Source: Amyloporia xantha | Taxonomy: Eukaryota > Basidiomycota > Agaricomycetes > Polyporales > Adustoporiaceae | Assembly (NCBI GenBank): GCA_036971615.1 | Contig: JAYKKR010000025.1 | Location: forward strand, 310,001-374,000 | Reading direction: 5' to 3' | Length of the DNA: 64,000 nucleotides | Shown here: positions 1-10,377 of the stretch, in pieces | How positions within the stretch are numbered: the stretch's first letter is position 1 | How the letters are laid out: every line of letters starts with the position of its first letter | Notes under the pieces: generated by a model | Database searches by the model: none | The model's input: the letters and a program-made list of their open reading frames with translations, nothing else | Told to the model about the DNA's origin: nothing | Position numbers and translations under genes: made by a program

Positions 1-2791
1 GCGATCGACCCTCAACCGCATCAGGAACTGGAGTATGGCTAATCGTGCCCTCACACATTCCGCAATGGAAAGCAGATCAACCAACTGCCGGAAGACGCGC
101 ACGGCGAGTTCCATGTTCTTCTCAGACAGGATAAGAGGCGTGAACGCCAACTGGCTGAAGACTGAAACGATCGCTACAACCGCGCCCACACCCAACGACA
201 TCGGCGATGCTTCTGCGGCTGGTACAGGAGGAGATTGTACGACAGGAGTGGGATCTCCAGACGGACGAGGTTGCGATTGCGCACGAGGGGAACTGCCAGA
301 GGTGAACGAGGACAGTAATGACATGACCGACGGGATGGTTGACTCCCTGTCTTTACTTTGATAGTCGGACTGCATCCGAGACATGACCGGAGAAGCTGTG
401 GCTGTTGTGACTGGAGGAAACTGAGGAGAGGAAGCAGATTGCATTTCAGCGGTCCTGATCGACGCAGCATCGTCGTCTTCCTCTCGCCTCCTAGAAGCAA
501 CGCTGATCAGGAACTCGAGGATAGTATCGGCAGAGACATCATCTCCCTCCGATCCCTCCTCTTCGTGACCTTCAGTACTGCGCAAGACCACTTCATCGCC
601 GAGGATGTGCCAAATGACAGGAACGGCTGCATCTTCCATGTCTCCCGACGTCTGCTCCTTCCAGAAGTCGAACACAAGACTCGCCAGCTGTTTGCGGTAG
701 ATCGGTATGTCTTTGACGAATTCCCATACCAACTCCAATATCTCCATGGCGGCTTGGCGCGTGGAGGGCCGAGATGCGGTGTACAGGTCCGGTATCGCTA
801 AGATGCTGCTCCAATGTTCCAGCCACGCTGGTGAAGTTGGCGACAGGCTCTGTTGCTCTGACATCGTCGTGAGAAGGCTTGCAGTGTCGGAATCAGGGAG
901 GTGCTCGGCGATGGAAATGATGATCAATGGGAGGACGGGGTACAAGGTCTTCCTCTTCAAATCGAGAAGGGTCGAGACCACACTGAGGAAGGGAGAAGTG
1001 TCGTCCGCCGAAGACAGCGACAGTAAAATTGGCCTGCCCTCTCGAGACCTTCATGAACAAGCGTTCCTGTGAGATAGAGCACAAGGGTGATAATCCGAAC
1101 ATACTTTAATGACTTGATATACGCGACAAGCTCCTGGAGTATATCTCCAAATGAACTGATCTCCTCGTCGTCCATTTCTTCGCCATCTTTCACACCAGCG
1201 TCTCTCCCCTCGCCTGCTCTCGTCTCGCGCTCGCTGAGGTCAATAGCCTGCACCACATCTTTCAGAATCCCCGCCACCTCGTCCAGCACGGCTTCCTTCA
1301 GCGCGCCCACCGGCTCCGAATGCCCCGCCAGGTCCTTCTCGACCCACGCCTTGATCGCCCGGCACAGCACGCCTCGAAATCTGGACAAGTCCCATGAGGC
1401 GGTGGCCGAGGCGTCCTTGGGCCACGCACGCTCCATGAGGCTGCGCTCCAGGTCGATGCGGGTGGGCACGCCGGCGGGTGTATGCTCGGTGGAACTGACT
1501 CTTGTGATGTGGGCACGGGCGAGACGGGAGAAGATGGCCTCCCGTATGGACACGCGCAGCGTCCTGACAGCCCCCACGGACGCCTGCGCGCTGGCCTGGC
1601 CGAGCTCTGGCGAAGGGAGGAGGTGCCGTTTGAGGAGCCTCGTGCAGGAAGACGAGTACGGGCCGGACACGAGAAAGACCAGCCGCTCGGTGATGTTCTT
1701 CTCGATGGGATGCTCGTGGGAGGAGTGCGACTCCAGTGATACCCGTGGAAGGGGCGTCGCATAGAATGCGAGTGCGCGGAAGAGAAGGGGCAAGATGTTC
1801 TCGAGATGCTCCGGAGCGAGCGCCTCCAGGCGCGTCGAGAGATATGTCAAGTAGGCGTCGACGACGATGTCGGCAGGGTGCTTCAGAGATGCCATTGAGG
1901 GTAATGAGGTCGACGAATGATGTCTTCTGTGCACTTGCGAAAGGCGCTGGGGCGAGGTCGTTTTTGGCGAATGCAGGTCGTTCGGTGAGCAGGCCGGGGA
2001 CCCCAGTGATGCGTAGTCCACGGGGATCAGAAGAGCTTGATCAATCAGTTTCTCCCAAAGTTGAAGAACTCCTGCGGTGTCGCCTTCTGACAATCTCGAG
2101 ACAAATTCGGGTTTGCCAACGAGGGTCGTCAGAAAGTCTGTCAGGCTTTTGATGCTCCGTTGTCTCTCCGTCCGCTCGCCAACAGAAGGCAGCTCGTGAC
2201 GCGCGAGGCCCTCAGATGCGCCCTCTATCCAAGATCTGAGCACCCTGAGGAGGTCACCCTCCATGCCGACCGTCTCTGTGCCAGACTGGATGATCGCTAC
2301 GAGCGCTTTGAAACGCGACTCCCACACTTCTGCTGACCAGGGTACAGCAGCGTCCAGAAAGAGAGACAAGCAAGACAGCCGGTCGCCTGTTGTTAGCACA
2401 GCTGCTCCGCTGTTCTCCCAGTACGCGGCTAGAATGTCATAGCCTGCGGCTTGCAGTGATGGCGACGTCGCAGAGCAGAGGGACGCCAGTACTGGGCTCA
2501 GAATAGCAAGATTGGGGTTGGGCGTCTTGGCTGCGAGGGCGTTAGATAGTGCTCGAGCGTGCTTCAGCGATGGGACAGCCGGAGGCGTCAAGGCGTTGAT
2601 GAGCGCCTCTGGGGAAATGGAAGGGGGCGGGGACAAGCTTGGGACTTGTGTAGGGGGTTCCCGCCTGAGCCAATGGACAAAGGTCGTATTTGCTCGAGAA
2701 CGTGCTGGGCGGCTTGGATCATCCTGCTGAGGAGACACTACTGTCTGTTAGCGTTTTGAGGGTCTTGGACAAGGTAATATTGGTGCTTACT
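1..2791 (-). CDS. Tuberin (TSC2-like) N-terminal part, partial at window edge
   Basis: Predicted exons are 2791 (a single A), 2737-1105 and 1048-1, continuing off the window. The protein starts MSPQQDD and runs as a long alpha-helical, HEAT-like region, consistent with the Tuberin N-terminal (DUF3384) family; phrases such as LQAAGYDILAAYWENSG and LLDLKRKTLYPVLP fit what I recall of basidiomycete tuberins. Tuberin is the GAP-bearing partner of hamartin that restrains Rheb and TORC1; the RapGAP domain would lie beyond the left edge. Intron 1049-1104 (56 nt, GTATGT...AAG) restores frame; an alternative acceptor at 1034 also keeps frame. The first coding base is inferred: a 53-nt intron (2738-2790, GTAAGC...TAG) splits the ATG as A|TG. 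A serine/proline-rich linker lies around 200-450. Identity is from memory of the family, not a search. Confidence 0.72.
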
Positions 2792-4682
2792 CCGTTTGCT
2801 CTGGCGCACTTATGCAAAGGTTGTGGGTAGAGATAATGGTCGCTCGGTAGTGGTAAGAGATGGGATGGTACTGAGGGGTTAAGGCTGAGGAGAGGTGCAT
2901 GCAGGTTGCACGCAAGGAGCAAGGCCGAGCTGGGCGGTCGATCCGTGCATGACTTTGATCGTCACGATTGATCGCTGTACGTATCCTCGGCTAATTCCGA
3001 GATCCACTCGACTGAGTACATCACGGTGCTAATGAATTCCTGTCCATCCTTCGCAACCACTCTAGCTCTCATACACGGAGGATACAATCGTCGCAATGTC
3101 AGCCATGGTACTACAGCAACCCCCAAAAGCGAACGGAACACCTCGGCCCCCAGCTGTGAAATAGAGTTCTTCTCTGTTCATCGAATCGGGCACGACTACT
3201 CAGAATGCCGAAGGGAAGTCACAAGACGATTGAAATCTGACAGAGAACGCCAGCCGTAAGCAATATAGCAGAGCCTCGTGTGAGCTCGCACAACCGACCT
3301 TCCATCGCTCTTTTGGCAATCGCCATTCCCTGCACTTGGCCCCGCTCTCGTTCCTTCTCGCTCTCGCTCATACGCCGATGCTTCTTTTCCGCAAGGGCCT
3401 CGAGTCTCTACCGTCATTTCGCATTTCAGGCATAAAATACCGGACTACGCACGAGCAGCATCTGCTGTTCTTCGAGCAGCCGCACCCATATCTTGCGAAT
3501 TTCATCTTCGACCCCTGCGTAATCGAGGATAAACTTCTCGTAGACGGAATTTCTGTTCGCAGAAGGTCTCAGCAATAGAGAAAGAACTCAAACTCCGGCA
3601 AGCCAGGACACACAGCTCCTCCGCGGCATTCACAAATTCGTCAGTTCGACCCGCCACCTGCGCGTAATTTACTGTGAGAGCGCATATAGTCAGAAACCTC
3701 CGAACTCACGCATTTTTTCAGCGTGTTCTGCGCATCTTGGAAATATTTAGTCTCTTGTCCTTTTCTCTTTTTCTCCCATGAACCTGGTCGCCAAGTACAC
3801 CGTCAGTGAGGTCCGTGTCAATTCCACAGCCCTGACGGCGTCGAAATGGTCACGCTGTCTCACTCTGCATCTGTTGCGCCACGGCGGCCATGATGCTGAG
3901 ACATTTTCAGAGGCATTCGACACGCTATATGCGCGAGATCAATTACCCTGCATCGTCACTACTCGCTGATTGCTGGGAGTACTTCGGAGCCATTCAGTGC
4001 GGCGTCTGCAGGAGGATATTGGAGGGTTTTCGGGTACCTTGGTCTTTTCCGATCGAATTTGAGGCATATCGAGTTCGTCTTCGAGGATAACAATATGTGC
4101 AGAGCGGTCCGAGTGAGCGAATGGATGAACGTCCGAGAGAAAAGTCGACAATATCGCGCATGGGCGGCACGCGTGAAGCGAGTCGCGTCGCGCGACGCCA
4201 TCACGTGCTCTCGAGACTGGGGTTACCTATTGCAGACTGCGCGGCCTAAGTTCAGGCTACTTATTCCAGCACAAATTGAAGGGATTCCTACGCTGTTAAC
4301 ATATGGATAGGCGAATCACTTGGAGTCTAATGGGAATGAGGTCACTCTGCGGTTTCTCATATCAAATTTCGTGATTGCATCATGCATGACAGCGAAAGAC
4401 GACACACTAGTACTATAATTATACTACACCTCTGTCACGGTAGTACCCCTAACATCATGATACCCACTTACTATACAATCAAACAATGACCTCAAGCGAA
4501 GAATCTCGTCGAAATGGTGTCCTCAGCTCGCTCATGCATGAGATGACGGAGAGAGCGAGCGGTTGACTAGGATCACTTTTGGTCGTTCAGTATTTGTCCA
4601 AAGTAGCAGCTACTTCTGGGGCTAATTTGGGTAAGCGACAATAGACCGTGGAATTCAACACCAACCTTGGGAGGAATCAGGC
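2792..4682. other. Intergenic, no supported gene
   Basis: About 1.9 kb between the 5' end of the tuberin gene and the 3' end of the small secreted peptide gene. Open frames here are short (up to about 83 codons), overlap in conflicting frames, and show no splice-supported continuation, signal peptide or recognisable motif. Position 2792-2950 is presumably the tuberin promoter and leader. Confidence 0.6.
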
Positions 4683-4990
4683 TCAACGAACTACAGTGTA
4701 ATAGTCGTTGTACAGTTCCTCGAAAGCAGTAGGCACATCGCGCTTCAAGATTTCAGCACGACAGGCTGTAGACTACTATGATGAACACAAACCTTGTTCT
4801 CGTGATCATAGAGGTCGGAATAGTCGGACCTCTCCAACGCGGCGCCGACATCACGTTTCTGAAGGACAGCCCGCGTGAGGAAACTTGAAGGCGACAGTTG
4901 GACATGAGCAAAATTACTCACCACGTTGGGAAGAGCCGCAGTGGAGGTTACCGCAATGGTGCAGAAAGCGAGGATGACGGAGAACTTCAT
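4683..4990 (-). CDS. Small secreted KR-processed repeat peptide (candidate RiPP precursor)
   Basis: Three exons (4990-4922, 4858-4793, 4742-4683) with introns of 63 nt (GTGAGT...CAG) and 50 nt (GTTTGT...AAG) give a 64-aa product. Residues 1-19 (MKFSVILAFCTIAVTSTAA) are a clear signal peptide. The mature part holds two imperfect repeats, each preceded by a dibasic KR site and beginning DV, with the pattern DVxxA(L/F)Ex..Y(S/N)DxY, so the tyrosine motifs YSDLY and YNDYY follow each KR. The second KR is created across the exon 2/3 junction (...K|R...). Signal peptide plus Kex2-type sites and repeated short cores is the design of KEP and dikaritin precursors. A UstYa-family gene pair starts 1.2 kb away. 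Alternatives: an ordinary small secreted protein or effector. No CaaX box, so not a typical basidiomycete pheromone. Confidence 0.7.
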
Positions 4991-6147
4991 TGCAGAGAAT
5001 ATAGATGGTGAAGACTGAAGCTCCTGCAATCAACCTACACCTCTTATATACTGTGGATGAGTAGCCCCCCGAATTTGTCCGCATGCACGTAATCACTAGG
5101 ACTCACTAATAGGCAAGGAGGTACAGTGGTAGCAAATCTTCGATTAATTGCGGCGTGGTGATTCGAGCGCACGGTCAGGTTCCAACAATACTCGATATTC
5201 CACGGCAGAATCAGAATCAGGCTCTCCATTCCGAAATCGGATCATTCCTATACTATTCAGTCGACCTCAATGAGACTCCTCAACAAGGAAATGCCCAGTT
5301 ACATGACATACTATATGCTTTATTATTCGTTGGGCAGCCCCTACAGGTTAGCACTGGGAAGTTGTGCCAGTGCCCAATCAGAGCGTTGGGTTTTGCACTG
5401 TCTCGCAGAAACCTGATGCATATTTTTGACGTATGAGGTCATCACAAAACAGCTGTCGACTTGTGGGGTGTGCCGAATAGAATACTACTAGTACGCAAGA
5501 TAGATTTGAGAGTGCAACTCGGATGTGGGGCGGAAAACTCACACGGAAATGACAAGACATGCGGATTCGGCCAGCGTTTATGATAGCGAATCTGACATTA
5601 GACGGCATTGTACGTTAGCGGTTCATAACGATTCACCACTCTCGGTGGTTTGTACAGACCCGGAGCGCCGTAGAACTATGAATAACCGTCGCGCCTCCTC
5701 GAGCGTGCAGGCTCAGGGTTGTCTCTATATCTCGTCGGCGGAATTGTCTGAGCTGGAATTTGAAAATGTGATCTGATAATGTCCTCGAGGCTATGGTCAC
5801 TGCAACTTACTGTGGGCCACTCGCTCATTCGTAAAACACCGGTACCCGTTATCGCTCCCGCTTGGGTCAGCAGGCCTTCCAGAACTGTATCCATATGGTA
5901 TTACATCTTTCACAGTGGTACAGTCCCCAAGTTTGTGATGTTGTGTCCTACAGATCTTCACATAACACGTCCTATTATTTTCCGACCAGTAACGGAACCT
6001 TTTATGGCAGGTAGCGCTGACGTTCCCATCCTCATTGTCGACGCCGACTGTCAGATCCGATGTACAAGTGGACTGAAGACTGCATCGCTACAGTGTTCGC
6101 TACACATCTGTCATCGAACTACTCTGTCTTGTAGAAATCAAAATTGT
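4991..6147. other. Intergenic, no supported gene
   Basis: About 1.15 kb between the secreted peptide gene and the first UstYa gene. It must hold the promoter of the peptide gene (immediately above 4990) and the 3' region of the UstYa gene. Short open frames on both strands have no splice or domain support. Confidence 0.5.
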
Positions 6148-7075
6148 CTATAAACCAGTGTCGAGGTGCAAGTGTTTGTCAAAAGGAGTACGAATGCGAT
6201 GGTCCACCGACCAGTTCCATACATCATCCCAGTTGCGGCACTCGTGCAGCGCATCCAATTTCGGCACCGTCATTTGCTTCGCCTCACTCCATTGCCATAC
6301 GACAGGGTTAATGTCTACCGTGCACATTAAATTCTGCCTGAGAATGTCGACGCAGTGGTCGCTATGCTGGCGAGCGACAGCGTCTCCTGGTGGAGGGGGC
6401 GGGTAGTACTCCGGGTGGAATCTCTTGCGCAGCAGATTCTGGACGCGACTCGTGAGCCATACGTTCACACAAATTGTGCTTTGAAGATGCCTACCAAGCA
6501 GTGTAACAGGTGAAAGACCTCATAGCTAATGATGTAATTGTCGAGGTCACCAGGAATGGGGACTGTCGGGTCTGCCAACAGTCGAGCGACGTCCTTGGGA
6601 GCCTGTTGTACGCCGACTGCCAATAGTCCCGAATCAGCGATACGTTCTCAAACGAAATAACAACATTTAAAGCTTACACTTGAATAACATCTCCCATCTT
6701 TCGTCGACCTCACTTGACTGACCCATGTATTCTGTTTTCCCATCTGCGATGGAAGTGTTCCACCGACGGGCTACGAAACGAACATTACTTTCCATTGGAG
6801 CTGAGGAAGGATTGGCTCAGTTAGTCTCATAGAAGGTCAGTCAAATGGTGAACGCTACAATATGGAAGCTGGAGTGAAGCGCGACGCCCATGGTTCGACC
6901 ATCCGACTCCGAGTAATATGACACTGAGCAGAGCTTGAAGGATGATTATACCGATGAAAATCTTGTGTTCTCGCGGCTTCACCCGAGTGCTTGCGAGACG
7001 GAATCCAACCCGCTGCCCACTGTCCTCGCTGTCTTCGGGGAGAGGCTGTTTGTGCTCCACGGCATGATTGTTCAT
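6148..7075 (-). CDS. UstYa-family (DUF3328) oxidase-like protein 1
   Basis: Four exons (7075-6859, 6800-6678, 6616-6495, 6438-6148) with introns of 58, 61 and 56 nt encode 250 aa. The protein has a short cytosolic N-terminus, one transmembrane helix (IFIGIIILQALLSVILLGVG, about residues 41-60) and a lumenal domain with both family motifs: HLLHC (HxxHC) at the end of exon 3, and YYPPPPPGD followed by DHCVDILRQNLMC in exon 4. UstYa proteins are copper/haem-independent-looking membrane enzymes that oxidise or cyclise peptide cores in dikaritin biosynthesis, and related proteins occur in other secondary-metabolite clusters. ATG 7075 is chosen because the longer frame begins with TTG. It is head-to-head with the next gene, sharing a 396-bp intergenic promoter. 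No breaks seen, so the gene looks functional. Confidence 0.88.
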
Positions 7076-7471
7076 TGTCCAAGACAAGAATGCGAACAGA
7101 CAACAGGAGAAGCGTATTTGAAGTGCTGCCGTGAATCATGGTCCGCGGGCTTCAGCGCTTGATAAACACGATCAATCTGAAGTCCCTCGGCGGTAGAACG
7201 GCGGAGAACGTCACTTTATTACATTCAAATTGACGATTCCCCAACAAATTGACGTAAGTATGCTCCATGCACGAGGACCATGGACGCTGGTAGCTGTTGA
7301 GACCGAGGGCTCGGACTATCGATGACAGGTGTCGAGCAACTCCGATACTGAGCGCTGACTGGGCACGCAGCATTGCAGCCGAGTCCTAGGTATCAAAACC
7401 TGGTATTGGATTTCCCGTCCCTGCCCCGGGACCCCACATCTCTCGTTCACTTCTGACGAGTCACTGTCGGC
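7076..7471. promoter_or_regulatory. Shared divergent promoter of the UstYa pair
   Basis: The 396 bp between the two divergent start codons has no coding support and must carry both promoters, so the two enzymes are probably co-regulated. No specific operator was recognised. Confidence 0.6.
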
Positions 7472-8391
7472 ATGAATCAAAGCAATGCGAAGTATGAGCC
7501 GTTGGCTTTTGAGGACGGCGACCCGGAGACCCAAAGTTTTGCAGAAACTACTGGCAAGTCCAGCCACCGCCGCCTATTCCTTGGGGTCATCGTATTGCAG
7601 GCGCTTTTCAACATAATTCTTCTCGGGGTTGACTGGTCCAACCGTCCCCGTCCCGCCTTCAGGCCTCTCAAACCCCCTGGTCTTGTATATTGTGAGTTAC
7701 TGCGTATTCTCCCCACGACAGGCGGATTGACACGGCGAGGATGAAGCTCCTTTGCGAGAGGCTGTGGAATACACTGTCGTCCGCTTCAACAGCTCTCTCG
7801 GAGGGTATGAGACAGAGTACATGGGCGTCGGTGACGCCGTCGATGCGCGGTGGGACGCCTTGTTCCGATGTGAATCGCGCCCAGATCTACATGCCATTGT
7901 TATTGACTTGCGCATTTTGCGTAGCGGGTCTTCTGCAGATACCGAAAGAGCAAGCCCATCTTTTGGCCGATCCGACCTCGCCGATCCCTGGGGACGAAGA
8001 AAACTACATCATCAGTATTGAGGTCTTCCACCAATTGCACTGTCTGGTACGTACGGCCCTCACACTCCTCCAGAGTACTCTGCTCATCCATTCATGTCCG
8101 TAGAACATGTTCCGCAAGCGCCTCCATCCCGAGTACTATCCGCCGCCACCGCTTGTCCCCCCACCGATGGAGCACATAGACCATTGTATCGACATCCTCC
8201 GGCAGTCTGTCATGTGCACCATCGACACGAACGCGGTGGGATGGGAGTGGGACGAGACCAAGCAAATCAATCTTGCACGTCAGACCGGCCTGCACACATG
8301 TCGTAATTTCACCAAGATCCTGTCATGGGCGATGGAACACCGCATGACCAGGGATTACAACCGAATGATACATCTTCAGAGTGACCTGTAG
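7472..8391 (+). CDS. UstYa-family (DUF3328) oxidase-like protein 2
   Basis: Exons 7472-7691, 7747-7869, 7925-8046 and 8104-8391 (introns 55, 55 and 57 nt) give 250 aa, the same length as the divergent neighbour, with internal exons of exactly the same size (123 and 122 nt). A transmembrane helix (LFLGVIVLQALFNIILLGV, about residues 34-52) is followed by an ectodomain with YSPLREAVEY, the HQLHC form of HxxHC, and YYPPPP plus DHCIDILRQSVMC. The splice at 7691/7747 was preferred over a GTATAT donor because it restores the family YSPxREA motif. Expected role: oxidative maturation of a peptide or other metabolite in the secretory pathway. Both UstYa copies plus the secreted peptide at 4683-4990 resemble the ustYa/ustYb/ustA core of ascomycete dikaritin clusters. 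Confidence 0.9.
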
Positions 8392-8641
8392 ACTTAGAGC
8401 TCCGTATACGAGTTGGCTCTCTGTCCGCGTTTGACAGCTAGCAGGCTCTCAGGATCATAGATCCTGAGCTGAAGCTGTAAGAATTCGAGATTTGACGCGA
8501 GTCCCGACATTTTCATCAAAAGAGCGCCAGACATTATGCTTTGAGGGAGGGACATCGGTGCATGCGATCTGCACCAGGTGATAACAGGGCACACACAAGA
8601 TATGGTCCACGCCGTGTCCATTAAATAAGAGCGCGCAGAAG

Positions 8642-8657
8642 GGCATATGCATATGCC
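8642..8657. repeat. Perfect 16-bp palindrome
   Basis: GGCATATGCATATGCC is its own reverse complement. It lies in the 306-bp gap between the convergent 3' ends of the second UstYa gene (8391) and the next gene (8698). The rest of 8392-8697 shows nothing else. Confidence 0.8.
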
Positions 8658-8697
8658 TAAGATACACGAGTGAGGAGGTGGCTTAGAAATACAAGTG

Positions 8698-10027
8698 TCA
8701 CCGAGGAGGACAGATCCAAAACCGAGAACAAAATAGGATATTTCTGCACTTCTCCGAGTCCATGTCCTGCTTTTCCGGCTCAACACCGGCTTGCGGAGGG
8801 CCTCTTGGTGCATCCGGTATGTTGGGAGATGATACGGAGGGGATCGAATACCAGGGACGCCAGATATGCACTTCCCGATCGTTGGCGAGATCTGCCGGCT
8901 TGTTAAACGGGGTTGCCACAGACGCGGTGCCGTCAAAATTAAGCAAGACGGTGACTTCTTCATCTCCAGACCGTGAAATGACACGACAACGGACAAGTCC
9001 GAGGCAAGGCGCATGGGACGCGCGCTGATGATCATCGGCGCTCGCAGCATGCAAGACTGCCACAATGCGCAGACGCATGTCAGGCGCAGTGGAGCGTTTC
9101 TGACGCATTCTCAGCTCGATGCCCGTTTGCCACAGAGATAGCGCTGTTTGCGATTGGCGGAACCGCATGCGAGCGCGCTCGGCTAGACCCCCTCTGGAAT
9201 CAAGAATAGGATACTGTCAGCAGACCGTCGTGCTTTGTGAAATGCACGCATATAATGCTCACGCTGCGAACTTGGCATCCTTGGTGCGCTTGGACATCTT
9301 CTCCGGACTCTGCTCAAGGCCACGCTGCAGTTCACGCTCTGTCGGGTCCACGAAGCCATGCCCGTGCTCTTGCAGGAAGATGGACAGCAACTCCGCAGCT
9401 CCAGTCTCGGAGCGAAGATCTGTGACCCGCGCGACATTCGTCGTGAAGATGGTCTTGAGTGCGGGCGCAGCGTTGCGCGAGGGTCCTGCAACAGACGGAG
9501 GGACAAGACTCTTGAGAGGAGCGACTTTTCTGGTAGCTGGAGGAGATACGGGACGAGGCTGGACCCGGTTCATACTAGTAAGCTTCGCACGGGAGCTGTC
9601 TTGAGGCGGAAGGAAAACTGGTTTTAGTCCTGCAATGGAAGTGATTTGCTTGGTCGGGCTTGTCGCACCGTTTGGCCTCAAGTGTGAAGGCAGAACAGGA
9701 GGCTTACGCACTCGCATATTAGCAGGATTCGGAACTGATGGACCAGCTAGTGGGGGTCGATCCGACGTGACGGGTCTTGGGAATTTCTCTGGATGGCGGG
9801 ACGACGCGCTAAGTGGCTTCCTAGCCACAGAGGAGGGCTTATCGAACCCAGAGACAAACTTCGGCGGAGGGATCCTAGCAGGAGATTTATGTTCGATGGA
9901 GAAGCCATCAGGAACTGCTAGTCGGCGTCTTTTCGCAGGAGAAGGCTACGATATGTTAGTCTCTGGGATAATGTCTTTGAAAGCTGGAAGCCCTCACGTT
10001 GTTGTCAGACTGAACGCTCTCTTTCAT
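8698..10027 (-). CDS. Conserved-looking protein of unknown function, 402 aa
   Basis: Exons 10027-9998, 9945-9263 and 9193-8698 with introns of 52 nt (GTGAGG...TAG, branch CTAAC) and 69 nt (GTGAGC...CAG). The N-terminal two thirds are low-complexity, rich in S, P, K and R, with a basic cluster AKRRRL near residue 15 that could be a nuclear signal. A charged stretch around residues 190-260 precedes a C-terminal globular domain of beta character, with VTVLLNFDGTAS, REVHIWRPW and a terminal ILFCSRFWICPPR. I do not recognise the family; the layout (disordered basic N-terminus, compact C-terminal domain ending in a CSRF motif) suggests a nuclear or chromosome-associated protein but no function is claimed. 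Its start is 350 bp from the divergent gene at 10378, so they share a promoter region. Confidence 0.68.
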
Positions 10028-10377
10028 GTTCCCTAGCAGGCCGTGAACGAACTACGAGCAATCAGCTTGACCGTAGAGAAGGAGTCCACCTACACAATCA
10101 AGCGCCCATTAAGCCACCTGACGCGTGACAATTCGCGCTCTGTCACAAGTCATAACGCGACACGGGCGCTTGCCAGGTAGTGCCTTTCTGAAGTCTGACA
10201 CAAATTCATGATCACACAATGCTGGCATGAGTGATTGATCACCTCATAATTAATGGGTGAGCGTTGAGCTAACTGTCAGTAGTCGTGATTGTTGCGACCG
10301 ACACAGCCAGAACAAGAGCTCTCACCAGCTGAGGGTGGACTTTGCGAGATTAATATTTCCTACCACCCCAGCCCTCG
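10028..10377. promoter_or_regulatory. Shared divergent promoter region
   Basis: The 350 bp between two divergent start codons (10027 minus, 10378 plus) has no coding potential and probably serves both genes. Confidence 0.45.

Noticed and set aside
1087..1764. 225-codon plus-strand ORF and other frames over 1-2.7 kb
   Set aside because: Antisense shadows of the GC-rich tuberin exon.
957..2738. Complete 593-codon gene ending at 957
   Set aside because: The last 50 codons run through a splice donor at 1104; removal of a 56-nt intron lets the frame continue to the window edge with tuberin-like sequence.
4683..4990. Lipopeptide mating pheromone precursor
   Set aside because: It has a signal peptide and ends TVVR with no CaaX prenylation box.
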